8,231 nucleotides of DNA from an uncultured Lachnospiraceae bacterium (GTDB taxonomy: Bacteria > Bacillota > Clostridia > Lachnospirales > Lachnospiraceae). The position numbers and the translations under genes are program-made. This document shows positions 1-6,277 of this stretch, piece after piece. The stretch's first letter is position 1. Every line of letters begins with the position of its first letter. The stretch is taken from the NCBI GenBank assembly GCA_945836565.1, contig CAMALN010000058.1:1-8231 (forward strand), written 5' to 3'. Under the pieces are notes generated by a model. The model saw only the letters and a program-made list of their open reading frames with translations, was not told where the DNA came from and ran no database searches.

Positions 1-50
1 TTCACCAAATCACTCCTATCGGCAAATTTTTGAAATACCCTTGGCTTTCC

Positions 51-91
51 TAACAAAAACAGGGATATCCTTTGTGTAGTGATATCCCTGT
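51..91 (-). terminator. Intrinsic terminator of the flotillin gene
   Basis: Positions 59-69 and 81-91 form a perfect 11-bp inverted repeat (ACAGGGATATC against GATATCCCTGT) around an 11-nt loop. Read on the minus strand, the hairpin is followed by a T run (positions 59-55). It begins 14 nt past the flotillin stop codon, so it should end that transcript. Positions 1-50 beyond it show no gene I can support. Confidence 0.88.
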
Positions 92-104
92 CTACAATCC
101 GGCT

Positions 105-1604
105 TTATTCTATAACATCAGTTGTATTGTCTGATACCATAACATTTACAGAATCAACGCCTGATACGTTTATATTTCTGTTAACCTTGGCATCGTAAGA
201 CTCAGCATTTACAATCTGCGCCAGGTCAATTCCTGTTGCTTCCTTCATGCTCTCAAACACCTTAGCCATAACTACAGGAACATTGCTTGCAACCTGCTCT
301 ACACCATTTCCGGAGCCACCGTCTCCTCCGATGATGGTTACCTTGTCTATGGCACTAAGCGGTTCAGCAATATTGGCTGCAATTTCCGGCAATACCTTGA
401 TAAGCATCTCTGCAACAGCGGCCTTGTTGTACTTAGCATATGCCTCAGCCTTCTTCTCCATAGCCTCAGCCTCAGCAACACCCTTTGCAGAAATCGCTGT
501 AGCTTCGGCCTCTCCGACTGCACGGATACCGGCTGCCTCCTGCTCCTTGGCATATCTGTCTGCCTCTGCCTTTGCCTTCTGTGCCTCTGCCTGTCGCTCT
601 GCCTCAAACTTTCTGGCCTCGGCTTCCTTCTGTCTCTCATAGAGCGCTGCATCAGCCTTCTGCTGTGCTGCGTACTTATCAGCCTCAGCCTTCTTCTTAA
701 TCTCAGCCTCGAGAGCCTGCTCCTTAACAGCAACCTCCTTCTGCTTCAACTCGATTTCTCTTTCCTGTCTTGCAATATCGGCATTTGCAGTAGTGACCTC
801 GATAGTCTTACGCTGCTCCTCCTGCTGAATCTGGTATGCGGCATCAGCCATAGCCTTCTTAGTATCAGCATCCATCTGAAGCTCAGATTTCTTTATCGCG
901 AGCTCATTCTGCTTCTTTGCAATCTCTGTCTGTGCTGCCACAGCAGCATCATTCGACTGCTTATCAGCCTCTGCCTGAGCTACCTTGATATCTCTCTCAC
1001 TCTCCGCTCTTGCGATAGCTGCTGCCTTCTTAATCTTTACGATATTGTCAATACCGAGGTTCTCTATAACCTCATTTCCATCAACGAAGTTCTGTACATT
1101 GAAGCTTATGATATCAAGACCCATAGCGGCAAGGTCGGGCTCTGCATTCTCTTTAACGAGATTTGCGAACTTCTGTCTGTCAGATACCATCTCCTCAAGT
1201 CTCATCTTACCAACGATTTCACGGACATTACCTTCAAGAACCTCTCTTGCAACTGCAGCTATGTACTCAGTATTCTTGTTAAGGAAGTTCTCTGCTGCAA
1301 GCACGATAGTCTGTGGATCATTGCTAATCTTGACATTGACTGTAGCATCTACATTGATGTTGATATAATCTGCCGTAGGCACTGCATTACTCGTCTTTAC
1401 GTCGATAGGTATAAGGCGAAGATTAAGTCTGTCTAATCTCTCGAAGAAAGGAATCCTTATACTAGCCTTTCCGATAACCACCTTAGCCTTCTTCCTAAGT
1501 CCGGAAATGATGAAAGCCATATCAGGCGGCGCCTTCACATAACCCATCACAAACAAAATAATCAGTGCGATAACTACTATTCCAATAATAATTGGCCCCT
1601 TCAT
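105..1604 (-). CDS. floT: Flotillin-like SPFH/band 7 membrane scaffold protein
   Basis: The product is a 499-residue flotillin of the FloT/YuaG type, close to the roughly 500-residue family norm. Flotillins are membrane-anchored oligomeric scaffolds that organise lipid domains and membrane-associated complexes. Residues 5-22 form one hydrophobic N-terminal anchor. Residues about 25-195 are the SPFH/band 7 domain. Residues about 195-400 are a long Ala/Glu/Lys-rich coiled coil with many EAEA/KAEA repeats, and a flotillin C-terminal segment and short polar tail follow. I chose the ATG at 1604 over an in-frame ATG at 1622 because AAGGAGGAG lies at 1616-1608, immediately before MKGPII and inside the longer reading. 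The gene has its own promoter and terminator, so it is probably monocistronic. Bacterial flotillin genes often sit beside an NfeD gene; none is seen here, with only 104 bp visible downstream. Family assignment is firm; the cellular role is inferred. Confidence 0.93.
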   Translation of the reverse strand: MKGPIIIGIVVIALIILFVMGYVKAPPDMAFIISGLRKKAKVVIGKASIRIPFFERLDRLNLRLIPIDVKTSNAVPTADYININVDATVNVKISNDPQTIVLAAENFLNKNTEYIAAVAREVLEGNVREIVGKMRLEEMVSDRQKFANLVKENAEPDLAAMGLDIISFNVQNFVDGNEVIENLGIDNIVKIKKAAAIARAESERDIKVAQAEADKQSNDAAVAAQTEIAKKQNELAIKKSELQMDADTKKAMADAAYQIQQEEQRKTIEVTTANADIARQEREIELKQKEVAVKEQALEAEIKKKAEADKYAAQQKADAALYERQKEAEARKFEAERQAEAQKAKAEADRYAKEQEAAGIRAVGEAEATAISAKGVAEAEAMEKKAEAYAKYNKAAVAEMLIKVLPEIAANIAEPLSAIDKVTIIGGDGGSGNGVEQVASNVPVVMAKVFESMKEATGIDLAQIVNAESYDAKVNRNINVSGVDSVNVMVSDNTTDVIE

Positions 1605-1607
1605 ATT

Positions 1608-1616
1608 CTCCTCCTT
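1608..1616 (-). promoter_or_regulatory. Ribosome binding site deciding the flotillin start
   Basis: The minus strand reads AAGGAGGAG here, with the AGGAGG core 5 nt from the ATG at 1604. The alternative ATG at 1622 would place this Shine-Dalgarno sequence inside the coding region and has no comparable site of its own, so 1604 is the likely start. Confidence 0.85.
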
Positions 1617-1647
1617 TTGCATTATATAGTATTTATTACCCTTTAGA

Positions 1648-1677
1648 ATTATAGCATAACTTACATAAATTTATCTA
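1648..1677 (-). promoter_or_regulatory. Extended -10 promoter for the flotillin gene
   Basis: On the minus strand a perfect TATAAT lies at 1653-1648, preceded by TGC to give an extended -10 (TGnTATAAT). A weak -35-like TAGATA (4 of 6 matches to TTGACA) lies at 1677-1672 with an 18-bp spacer and overlaps the antitoxin stop codon. The predicted start point near 1641 would give a leader of about 37 nt before the flotillin ATG. No terminator separates the antitoxin gene from this site, so some read-through is possible. Confidence 0.65.
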
Positions 1678-1986
1678 TTGTTTTATTATAAAATCTATAT
1701 CCTTAAAATAACCTGAAGACAATAATTGTATCAACCTGAAAGCTGGTCCTGTAGGATGTGTTCTTCCACATTCCCATGCTTCGACAGTTTTCTGTGATAC
1801 CCCCATATAATATGCAAACACTCTTTGAGTCATTCCAGCTTTCATCCTTATCTCTCGAATTTCTATATTCGTATATTCTTTTACAGGCATTATAGTAAAT
1901 GTCGATTCGTTTGCCGTTCCATTACCCCTTTCATATTCTATCGCCTCTTCCAAACCCTGTTTTAAATCATCAAATAAAGAACTCAT
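1675..1986 (-). CDS. HTH (Xre/HigA-like) antitoxin of a RelE/HigB-type module
   Basis: This 103-residue protein starts MSSLFDDLKQGLEEAIEYE. It has an N-terminal segment about 35 residues long that resembles the toxin-binding arm of this antitoxin family, including the VKEY motif at residues 35-38. A helix-turn-helix domain follows at about 42-90 (IREIRMKAGMTQ, FAYYMGVS, TVEAWECG). The overall pattern is that of Firmicute antitoxins encoded directly after a RelE/HigB toxin, and a decayed toxin gene does lie directly upstream. The ATG at 1986 is chosen over an in-frame upstream start (at 2016) because AAGGAG at 2000-1995 sits 8 nt before it. The ORF looks intact. It probably binds the palindrome at 2166-2186 and represses its own transcription; that is inferred from family behaviour. 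With the toxin lost it could persist as an orphan regulator or protect against related toxins. Confidence 0.82.
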   Translation of the reverse strand: MSSLFDDLKQGLEEAIEYERGNGTANESTFTIMPVKEYTNIEIREIRMKAGMTQRVFAYYMGVSQKTVEAWECGRTHPTGPAFRLIQLLSSGYFKDIDFIIKQ

Positions 1987-1990
1987 AATA

Positions 1991-2135
1991 TCAACTCCTT
2001 CTATTCGCAATATCACATTTTAAGGATTTCACCAATTTCTTTAATACCTTTTTTTCATCATCCGAAAGATTGTCCAAGCCCAATATCTTTCCATCGTCTC
2101 GTAAACAATGGCACTTCTATAAAAGTCCTTATCAT
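1991..2135 (-). pseudogene. RelE/HigB-type toxin gene with a large internal deletion
   Basis: An ATG at 2135, with AAGGAG 8 nt upstream (2149-2144), opens a reading of about 20 residues, MIRTFIEVPLFTRRWKDIGL. This matches the typical N-terminus of HigB/RelE-like toxins encoded before this antitoxin type. The frame then stops at 2058-2060 after five unrelated residues. In another frame, positions 2074-1991 read DNLSDDEKKVLKKLVKSLK and a short tail, which resembles the usual toxin C-terminus (NEKDNL..EEK..IKKLV..LK). The stop at 1991-1993 lies 4 nt before the antitoxin ATG, as expected for the original toxin end. Intact relatives are about 105-110 residues, so roughly 60 central codons are missing and the two ends are joined out of frame near 2074-2076. 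No active toxin should be made. The comparison to relatives is from memory of the family and should be checked by alignment. Confidence 0.72.
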
Positions 2136-2160
2136 TTGCTATTCTCCTTCACTCTTCCTT

Positions 2161-2189
2161 ATATTACACCCTATTTTATAGGGTGTCAA
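2161..2189 (-). promoter_or_regulatory. Toxin-antitoxin promoter with embedded operator
   Basis: On the minus strand a consensus -35 TTGACA (2189-2184) is separated by exactly 17 bp from a -10-like TAATAT (2166-2161). The predicted start point, near 2154, gives a leader of about 20 nt before the toxin ATG at 2135. The spacer is almost entirely a palindrome (see the operator entry), so a bound regulator would block RNA polymerase. It lies just beyond the terminator of the upstream operon. Confidence 0.8.
2166..2186. promoter_or_regulatory. Palindromic operator, probable antitoxin binding site
   Basis: Two perfect 9-nt arms, ACACCCTAT (2166-2174) and ATAGGGTGT (2178-2186), flank a 3-nt centre (TTT). 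The site overlaps the end of the -35, the whole spacer and the edge of the -10. This is the usual position of an autoregulatory operator for HTH antitoxins. Binding by the protein at 1675-1986 is inferred. Confidence 0.7.
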
Positions 2190-2192
2190 TAA

Positions 2193-2229
2193 CAAAAAAC
2201 ACGGACTTTTTCAAGTCCATGTTTTTTTC
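2193..2229 (-). terminator. Intrinsic terminator ending the envelope-polymer operon
   Basis: Positions 2199-2208 and 2213-2222 pair as a 10-bp stem with one G-T wobble. On the minus strand the loop is GAAA, a stable tetraloop. Flanking A and T runs extend the stem, and the minus-strand transcript ends in a U tract (2199-2194). The A run on the other side overlaps the stop codon of the glycosyltransferase gene. With U-rich flanks on both strands it could work in both directions, but only minus-strand genes are seen here. Confidence 0.88.
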
Positions 2230-3121
2230 ATCCTCTATTTGATTTTCCCAGCAACGAGCCCATAAACTTCTTCATTCCGAAGCACATATTCCTTATGGTT
2301 AATATCATGGCTTTATCCCGGCTATATCCGAACTCCCTGTAGGTATTGTAGCTAAGTCTCATCGACCTAAGCTTGTTGCCGGACTTGCTGTTAAGTCTGA
2401 CTCTGTATTTAAGCAGCGGCTCAGGAACATTTACCGCCGGTCCATAGTCACGTACAACATTGAGCCAGCATAGGTAATCCTCATGAAGCTTTCCCGGCTT
2501 CATACCAAAGCCAAGCACTGCCTCACGCTTAACCAAAACTGCCGAACAGTTTATCCAATTTGATTTGAGAAGCTTTTTGAAGGTAATTGTCTCCGGACTT
2601 TTTATAACCGCACCCGAAGGCTCGTCATCAGAGAATACTAATTCTCTGTCTGTTGTACACAGATAGCTTCCGGTTTCTTCCATAAGTGCAAGCTGTTTTT
2701 CAAGCTTTCCCTCTTCCCACCAGTCATCCGAATCAAGAAATGCCACATACTCACCGCGGGCAACTCTAATGCCCTTATTTCTCGAATAAGCAGCGCCTCT
2801 GTTCTTCGTATTGGTTACGATAAACAGATTGCAGGGAACAAATGCTCCGGTTTGACTTTTTATATCTTTTCTTGCAATAAGCTTAATACAATACTTTACC
2901 TTAAGATTGTTAAACCTTCTCTCATAGGTCTCGCTCTTATTATCATAGCTCTCGGTCACATAAGTATCCTTCAAGTAATGTCTAAGGCAATGTATCGTAT
3001 TATCCTTGGACCTGTCGTCTATAATAATTATCTCACGTGACACCTGCTGCTCAACAGCTGAGCGCACAGATTGTACTATATACTGCTCTGAGTTATAGCT
3101 CGGAATAATAATCGAAATCAT
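2228..3121 (-). CDS. Family 2 glycosyltransferase (GT-A fold), envelope polymer
   Basis: This 297-residue cytoplasmic glycosyltransferase opens with the classic GT2 start MISIIIPSYNSEQYI and the nucleotide-binding IIIDDRSKDNT (residues 32-42). NRGAAYSRNKG follows at 107-117, then the metal/sugar-nucleotide DxD as FLDSDDWW (128-135) and an HED motif likely to hold the catalytic base (213-215). The layout resembles TuaG/WcaA-type enzymes of teichuronic acid, capsule and exopolysaccharide synthesis. Donor and acceptor cannot be told from sequence. The stretch between the DDRSKDNT and NRGAA motifs is about 65 residues instead of the usual roughly 25-30, so there is an extra segment at about residues 51-100. 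There is no membrane span. The start lies 2 nt after the preceding phosphotransferase stop, with a weak GGTGA-type ribosome site, suggesting translational coupling. It is the last gene of the operon. Confidence 0.9.
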   Translation of the reverse strand: MISIIIPSYNSEQYIVQSVRSAVEQQVSREIIIIDDRSKDNTIHCLRHYLKDTYVTESYDNKSETYERRFNNLKVKYCIKLIARKDIKSQTGAFVPCNLFIVTNTKNRGAAYSRNKGIRVARGEYVAFLDSDDWWEEGKLEKQLALMEETGSYLCTTDRELVFSDDEPSGAVIKSPETITFKKLLKSNWINCSAVLVKREAVLGFGMKPGKLHEDYLCWLNVVRDYGPAVNVPEPLLKYRVRLNSKSGNKLRSMRLSYNTYREFGYSRDKAMILTIRNMCFGMKKFMGSLLGKSNRG

Positions 3122-3123
3122 AA

Positions 3124-4311
3124 CTAATCACCAAATACCATATCATATATCTTTTCAGTACAATGTCCGTCACAGGAGCTCATATATTTATCCCTGAAAT
3201 TATCAACCACAGAAACGTCAAATCTCTCATCTATATGCTCTATATAATCCACAACCTCATCAACATTCGAAAAAATCGGTCCCGGTACGAATTCCCTGTA
3301 GTCATAATAAAAACCTCTCCAGTCATAGTAAGTATCCAAATCGTGAGCCAGGAATATCATCGGCTTTCTCATAAGTGAATACTCAAATACAAGTGAAGAA
3401 TAATCCGATATGCATATGTCAGATACTATAAGCAAATCCTCTATGTTCATGGTATCAGTCATGTCCTTGGCAAATTTAGAATATCTTTCCGCAATCTCCG
3501 GACGTTTCTTCACAAACGGATGATGCTTAAATACCAACACATACTCATCCTTGAACACATGATGCATCAGTGGAACTGAAAGCACATTAGGTGTCTTTGC
3601 AGCCGCAACCCTTCCTCTGAAGGTAGGTGCATAGAGTATAACCTTCTTTCCCTTTGCCTCAGGAAATTCCTTATAGAACCTCTTATACGCCTTTTTCTTA
3701 AATTCGTCATCAAAAAATACATCTGTTCTCGATATTCCAACAGGCTTTGCAACTCCCTCAGGAAGTCCCATAGCCTCCTCATACGCCCAGGCAACCTCCG
3801 GTGCGCTTACCGTAACATTCGTATAATTGCCATGGAACGGATACTTCTCCTGAGTCTTTCTGTCGGCACCAAAGATAAGATCAGCTGTGCTTCGTCCAAA
3901 CTTCTTGAATGCACCGCACGCATGCCAAAGCTGTGTTACAACAGTCTCCTTACGCATAGGAAGACACGCCAGAACATCAGATGCATCATTTACGAAAACA
4001 TACTTTGCTGTAGCAATATCCTTAATCATCTTACGGCAGTTTCTTGTATACTGAAGCTTGTTTACAAAATCCATACGGAGATAATGTTCGTGAATGGTAT
4101 AACCACCCTCAGCTTTAAGCTTGTCATACATAAGCTTGAAGCTGTCGGTTATCTCGGGCATTCTAATCTCTATAAAAAGAACCTTGGTTGGATCTACAGC
4201 CTCTTTGCTATTCTGTCTATAGAGAGTTGGATACATTACCTTAAGCGTCGCAAATCTATAAAATTTTCTAAAATATTTTCTTACAAAATAATAAAGCTTA
4301 CTTCTAGCCAT
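3124..4311 (-). CDS. CDP-glycerol/ribitol-type phosphotransferase (TagB/TagF family), second copy
   Basis: The 395-residue product belongs to the CDP-glycerol glycerophosphotransferase family (TagB/TagF/TarL-like). These enzymes move a polyol phosphate from a CDP-polyol to a growing teichoic-acid-type chain at the inner face of the membrane. Family hallmarks are LWHACGAFKKFG with H130, GISRTD (192-197), LYAPTFR (226-232), the KHHP motif with H264, ISDYSS (301-306) and FEY (309-311), and a C-terminal CDG (380-382). The two histidines correspond to those required in TagF-type enzymes. There is no transmembrane segment; the basic, aromatic N-terminus (residues 1-30) could associate with the membrane. 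Its ATG overlaps the stop of the preceding paralogue by 8 nt, with GGAGAAG just upstream. Whether it uses CDP-glycerol, CDP-ribitol or another donor, and whether it primes or polymerises, cannot be decided here. Confidence 0.88.
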   Translation of the reverse strand: MARSKLYYFVRKYFRKFYRFATLKVMYPTLYRQNSKEAVDPTKVLFIEIRMPEITDSFKLMYDKLKAEGGYTIHEHYLRMDFVNKLQYTRNCRKMIKDIATAKYVFVNDASDVLACLPMRKETVVTQLWHACGAFKKFGRSTADLIFGADRKTQEKYPFHGNYTNVTVSAPEVAWAYEEAMGLPEGVAKPVGISRTDVFFDDEFKKKAYKRFYKEFPEAKGKKVILYAPTFRGRVAAAKTPNVLSVPLMHHVFKDEYVLVFKHHPFVKKRPEIAERYSKFAKDMTDTMNIEDLLIVSDICISDYSSLVFEYSLMRKPMIFLAHDLDTYYDWRGFYYDYREFVPGPIFSNVDEVVDYIEHIDERFDVSVVDNFRDKYMSSCDGHCTEKIYDMVFGD

Positions 4312-5437
4312 TTATCTTCTCCAATAATCTTTTTGTAGCCATACCGTCACAGCCACCCATATATATATCACTAAAGTATCTTCTTTGCAACTTATAATCT
4401 TCATTGTCATATTTATTTTCCAGCAAAGTCTCCTTTAACATTATATTACTGAATTTATCCTTTATAATAACTCCCGGCAAACTATTATAATCCAGATACA
4501 ATCCTCTGTTCTTCATATACCTGCTATAGTCCGGTGCAAAAAATATAATTGGTTTCTTAAGAAGTAAATACTCAAACCATACTGACGAATAATCTGTAAT
4601 AAGCACATCACTACATATCATAAGCTCCCTTGTCGTAAGCTTATGCTCTACCCCCTTTACATTAGGATGCAGACTTTTTATGATATAATATTTAGCAGAA
4701 ACCTCATTATCCTGTATAAGGTCATCGATATGCTCTTCGCCTACACATTTGGCACAAAGGGCATTCTCTCTGAAGGTTGGAGCCCAGACAACAACCCTCT
4801 TACCTTTGGCATCAGGATATTCAGTCCAAAATTTTTCCTTACATTTCCTGATATAGCTTTCCTTGAAATATATATCTGTGATACTGCTTCCCCAAGGAAC
4901 AACCTGAGCTTTAGGATAATTCGTCGCACTCTTAAATGGTTCTACGCATGCCATTCCGCTAACGCACATATAATCAGTATTTGCAAAAGGATTTCCTCTA
5001 TACCCCTTTGGTATATCCTCATCGCTGTCGTAACCAAACTTCTTCATAGCACCACAGCCGTGCCACATATTTATAACAGTAGTTCCTTTGTGCTTCTTAC
5101 ATGAGGCAACAGGCAAAAAATAAGAGCATATAATTACAGTCCCTGCACGCTTATATACACGCATAAAATCCATCATACGTTTTAGGTTCTCCACAGCAGA
5201 TATATTGGCAATATCAAAGAAATAGTCGACAACCTTATAATTATTTTTTACAAGGAGTTCTCTGATAAGTCTCATATCCTCCGGACATTTTTCGTGATGA
5301 CAGTCTGCAAGTACAACAATCCTGTCATCGATGTCACCTTTAGAGAATCTGTATACGGCAGGAAGTATCATATGCTGCATAACTTCCTTCTGTATCTTTC
5401 GTATATTTAATTTTATCTTTTTTATTATATTATTCAT
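4304..5437 (-). CDS. CDP-glycerol/ribitol-type phosphotransferase (TagB/TagF family), first copy
   Basis: This 377-residue protein is a paralogue of the following gene and shares the same motif order: MWHGCGAMKKFG with H126, VWAPTFR (217-223), SLHP with H257, ITDYSS (280-285) with FEY (288-290), and CDG at 363-365. It should transfer a polyol phosphate from a CDP-polyol during synthesis of a teichoic-acid-like polymer. Where the second copy has GISRTD, this one reads GSSITD (183-188), so the usual arginine is absent. It is also richer in cysteine than its paralogue, with clusters near residues 104-113, 158-164 and 228-231. Two different copies in tandem fit a primase-plus-polymerase pair, or two enzymes with different acceptors; this is inference. 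The start is 9 nt after the ATPase stop and has no clear Shine-Dalgarno site, pointing to translational coupling. Confidence 0.87.
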   Translation of the reverse strand: MNNIIKKIKLNIRKIQKEVMQHMILPAVYRFSKGDIDDRIVVLADCHHEKCPEDMRLIRELLVKNNYKVVDYFFDIANISAVENLKRMMDFMRVYKRAGTVIICSYFLPVASCKKHKGTTVINMWHGCGAMKKFGYDSDEDIPKGYRGNPFANTDYMCVSGMACVEPFKSATNYPKAQVVPWGSSITDIYFKESYIRKCKEKFWTEYPDAKGKRVVVWAPTFRENALCAKCVGEEHIDDLIQDNEVSAKYYIIKSLHPNVKGVEHKLTTRELMICSDVLITDYSSVWFEYLLLKKPIIFFAPDYSRYMKNRGLYLDYNSLPGVIIKDKFSNIMLKETLLENKYDNEDYKLQRRYFSDIYMGGCDGMATKRLLEKING

Positions 5438-5446
5438 CTCGATATA

Positions 5447-6181
5447 TTACTCGCTAAGCTTCTTATATATATCCAAAACCTCATCTACAGGACCGTCTGC
5501 TATGAGTCTGCCGTGTTCAAGTATAATCGCTGTGTCGCATATTCTTCTTATCTGTTCAGCATTGTGCGATACAAAAAGAACCGTAGTTCCACCCTCTATC
5601 ATACTTAGTATCTTCTTCTCGCTCTTCTTCTTGAACTTAGCATCACCGACCGATAAAACCTCATCTAAGATAAGCACATCAGGATTCACTATAGTTGCTA
5701 TGGCAAAGCCCAGTCTCACCTTCATTCCCGATGAATAATTCTTAAGCGGAACATCTATGAATTCCTTAAGCTCCGAGAATTCCACTATCTCATCGAACTT
5801 TTCTTCCATAAGCTTTCTCGAATGTCCGAGCACTGCTCCGTACAGATATATATTCTCTGCGCCTGTATATTGCATATCAAAGCCGGCCCCAAGCTCTATC
5901 ATAGGTGCTATCACACCGTTTACCTTAAGGGTTCCCTCTGTCGGGCGAAACACCCCCGATATAACCTTGAGCAGGGTTGACTTTCCCGCACCATTTAACC
6001 CGAGCACGCCAAGTCTCTGTCCCTTTTTGACAGTCAGATTGATATCCTTTAAAGCCCAGAACTCATTATAATGAAGCTCTTTTTTCACAAGCTTTATAAA
6101 GTATTCCTTTAAGCTGTCAACCTTTTCTTTGCTTAGATTGAAGCACATACTTATATTGTTTAACTCAATTACATTTTCCAC
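5447..6181 (-). CDS. ABC transporter ATPase for teichoic acid/polysaccharide export (TagH/KpsT/Wzt type)
   Basis: This ATPase powers export of an undecaprenyl-linked polymer together with the adjacent ABC-2 permease. Numbered from a GTG at 6181 (244 residues), it has Walker A GLNGAGKST (61-69), the family segment IELGAGF (95-101) followed by ENIYL, signature NYSSGM (148-153), Walker B VLILDE (169-174), D-loop SVGD (177-180) and switch His206. The N-terminal stretch FNLSKEKVDSLKEYF is typical of TagH/RfbB-type ATPases. It ends soon after the nucleotide-binding domain, so it lacks the C-terminal glycan-recognition domain of long Wzt proteins and the long extension of Bacillus TagH. The start is uncertain. 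The GTG at 6181 gives the family-like VENVIEL and has GGGG about 10 nt upstream. Another GTG at 6202 would add seven residues, and no in-frame ATG exists before residue 12. Confidence 0.9.
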   Translation of the reverse strand: MENVIELNNISMCFNLSKEKVDSLKEYFIKLVKKELHYNEFWALKDINLTVKKGQRLGVLGLNGAGKSTLLKVISGVFRPTEGTLKVNGVIAPMIELGAGFDMQYTGAENIYLYGAVLGHSRKLMEEKFDEIVEFSELKEFIDVPLKNYSSGMKVRLGFAIATIVNPDVLILDEVLSVGDAKFKKKSEKKILSMIEGGTTVLFVSHNAEQIRRICDTAIILEHGRLIADGPVDEVLDIYKKLSE

Positions 6182-6203
6182 TGATATGCTACCCCACTTC
6201 ACG

Positions 6204-6239
6204 CTACATACAAATCAAAACATTGCAATACTCCGTCAT
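6204..6239 (-). other. Possible 11-codon leader ORF before the ATPase gene
   Basis: In the gap between permease and ATPase, the minus strand carries GAGGAG 9 nt before an ATG at 6239. This opens MTEYCNVLICM and then stops (TAG at 6204-6206), just upstream of the candidate GTG starts of the ATPase. This is the best Shine-Dalgarno/ATG pair in the gap, whereas the ATPase itself has only weak GTG start sites. It could couple ribosomes to the ATPase start, or be chance. No homologue is recognised. Confidence 0.3.
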
Positions 6240-6277
6240 GACCGGCTACTCCTCGAATTCGTGCATACTTTATTGTA

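Noticed and set aside
1..50. AGGAG (17-13) followed after 7 nt by GTG (5-3) on the minus strand, a possible start of another gene at the left edge
   Set aside because: Only one codon of any such gene would be visible, so it cannot be tested from this window.
247..1368. Several plus-strand and alternative minus-strand ORFs inside the flotillin gene, including an arginine-rich 128-residue reading at 347-733
   Set aside because: These are out-of-frame shadows of the repetitive Ala/Glu/Lys coiled-coil coding sequence. They have no ribosome sites or recognisable domains.
1605..1622. ATG at 1622 as the flotillin start
   Set aside because: The strong AAGGAGGAG lies inside the extra six codons and is placed correctly for the ATG at 1604.
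3832..5738. Antisense ORFs of 135 to 168 residues opposite the phosphotransferase and ATPase genes
   Set aside because: The opposite frames are clear conserved enzymes. The antisense readings show no domain, no good start signal and low-complexity composition.
6235..6242. Short palindrome GTCATGAC in the permease-ATPase gap as a regulator site
   Set aside because: Eight base pairs with no promoter near it is not enough to support an operator.
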